Source: Desulfoluna spongiiphila (GTDB lineage Bacteria > Desulfobacterota > Desulfobacteria > Desulfobacterales > Desulfolunaceae). From it: 64,000 nt of DNA. The DNA lies in NCBI RefSeq assembly GCF_900101345.1, contig NZ_FMUX01000005.1:186001-250000 (forward strand), read 5' to 3'. Made by a program: the position numbers and the translations under genes. Below the pieces are notes generated by a model. That model had not been told where the DNA came from. It was given only the letters and a program-made list of their open reading frames with translations, and searched no databases. Of this stretch, positions 63,448 to 64,000 are shown in pieces; the first letter of the stretch is position 1, and each line of letters begins with the position of its first letter.

Positions 63448-64000
63448 ATGATTAAGGAAAGAGTCGAAGACGGAATCGTCATTATCACCTTGTCCCATGG
63501 TGCCACCAACTCCATTACCCTTGACACCCTGCGCCAGATGGATGCCATCGTCAAGAAGGTCAATGAAGACGACGCCTTGAAGGGAATCGTTTTGACCGGG
63601 GACGGGCGTTTCTTCTCCAGCGGGTTCCATCTTCCGGATTTTATCGGGTTCCAGTCCCATGAAGAGGCGGTTGCCTGGTTTGAAGAGGAGGAAGAGCTTC
63701 TCACCAACTTTTTTACCTGCGAAAAGCCTGTGGTCTCCGCCATCAACGGCCACTGTGCCGCCGCCGGTCTGATCTGGTCCTTTGCCGCCGACTACCGCCT
63801 GGTTAAAAACCATCCCAAGATCCGTATGGGCATGAGCGAGATCAAGATCGGCCTGCCCCTGTCCATCGCCCAGTACCATGTGGTTCGCTATGGCCTGAAT
63901 GACGACCGCACCTATCGCAACGTCATGTTCTTCGGTGAGATGATTGGCGTTGAAAAGGCCCTTGAGATCGGCATGGTGGACGAGATTGTCGAAGAGGACC
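63448..64000 (+). CDS. Enoyl-CoA hydratase/isomerase family protein, 3' end cut by window edge
   Basis: The frame from ATG 63448 (GGAGGG upstream) gives 184 residues before the edge. It is a crotonase-fold protein with oxyanion-hole segments FFSSGFHLPDF (residues 55-65) and INGHCAAAGLIWSFAADYRL (99-118). In the second, AAAG replaces GGG and the usual hydratase glutamate position is Ile109, a pattern seen in enoyl-CoA isomerases such as plant peroxisomal ECI rather than hydratases. Activity as a delta3-delta2 isomerase or another crotonase reaction is likely. It fits the fatty-acid theme of the acyl-CoA ligases and acyl-CoA dehydrogenase in this window. Confidence 0.87.
   Translation, partial: MIKERVEDGIVIITLSHGATNSITLDTLRQMDAIVKKVNEDDALKGIVLTGDGRFFSSGFHLPDFIGFQSHEEAVAWFEEEEELLTNFFTCEKPVVSAINGHCAAAGLIWSFAADYRLVKNHPKIRMGMSEIKIGLPLSIAQYHVVRYGLNDDRTYRNVMFFGEMIGVEKALEIGMVDEIVEED

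Overview
The window reads as chromosomal DNA of a GC-rich, strictly anaerobic Desulfobacterota bacterium, most likely a sulfate reducer of the Desulfobacterales type. The evidence is a set of traits found together. They are an acidic tetraheme c3-like cytochrome beside a Tmc/Hdr-type membrane module and MetF/MetV, an aromatic pathway starting with ADH synthase and type II dehydroquinate synthase, many PAS histidine kinases and sigma-54 regulators, several acyl-CoA ligases and a long-form acyl-CoA dehydrogenase. The genus is not determined. I saw no tRNA, rRNA, CRISPR array, prophage or transposase.

Layout. 1-2.9 kb: a left-truncated acyl-CoA dehydrogenase diverges from a sigma-54 activator split by an in-frame TAG. 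3.1-4.8 kb: a C45 acyltransferase/hydrolase and a VanX-like dipeptidase. 4.9-6.5 kb: thiM-thiE under a TPP riboswitch (minus strand). 7-12 kb: a PafA-like phosphatase, a dihydroorotate-dehydrogenase-like protein and glutamate dehydrogenase. 12.3-19 kb: a hybrid histidine kinase, a second hybrid kinase frameshifted in a G7 tract, and an NtrC-type regulator. 19.5-23.7 kb: malic enzyme, 2-hydroxycarboxylate transporter, malic enzyme. 24-28 kb (minus): quinol-type nitric oxide reductase, SlyD-like FKBP and RsmE. 28.3-37 kb: a nearly complete chorismate/Phe/Tyr operon (ADH synthase, DHQS II, pheA, aroE, aroA, aroK, aroC, tyrA), preceded by a short leader peptide packed with Phe/Tyr/Trp codons and a terminator. 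37.2-42.8 kb: three tandem acyl-CoA ligases. 43-45.8 kb: a polar amino-acid ABC transporter. 46.2-51.4 kb: Lon, a histidine kinase, an SDR and a GNAT. 51.6-55.4 kb (minus): a lipoprotein operon (LpoB-like, COG3014-like, LPP20-like, DUF3783-like). 56.3-59.8 kb: tetraheme cytochrome, MetV, cytochrome b, a 2[4Fe-4S] protein and MetF. 59.9-63.1 kb: two overlapping sensor-kinase genes plus a small protein. The right edge cuts an enoyl-CoA hydratase/isomerase gene.

Three observations stand out. (1) The aromatic operon has what looks like a ribosome-mediated attenuator: a 29-residue leader with ten aromatic residues in its first 15, competing hairpins and a terminator. (2) A family of intergenic repeats recurs through the window. 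Each core copy has a hairpin whose nine-base loop (GAGGAACGA or one-base variants) is conserved while its stem changes with compensation, followed by a second hairpin and a CCGCCGGAGGC end. (3) The MetF/MetV genes are interleaved with membrane cytochrome b, cytochrome c and Fe-S genes. This suggests a membrane-linked methylene-THF reductase (or methyl-THF oxidase) exchanging electrons with the quinone/periplasmic cytochrome pool. All assignments come from reading the sequence without database searches.
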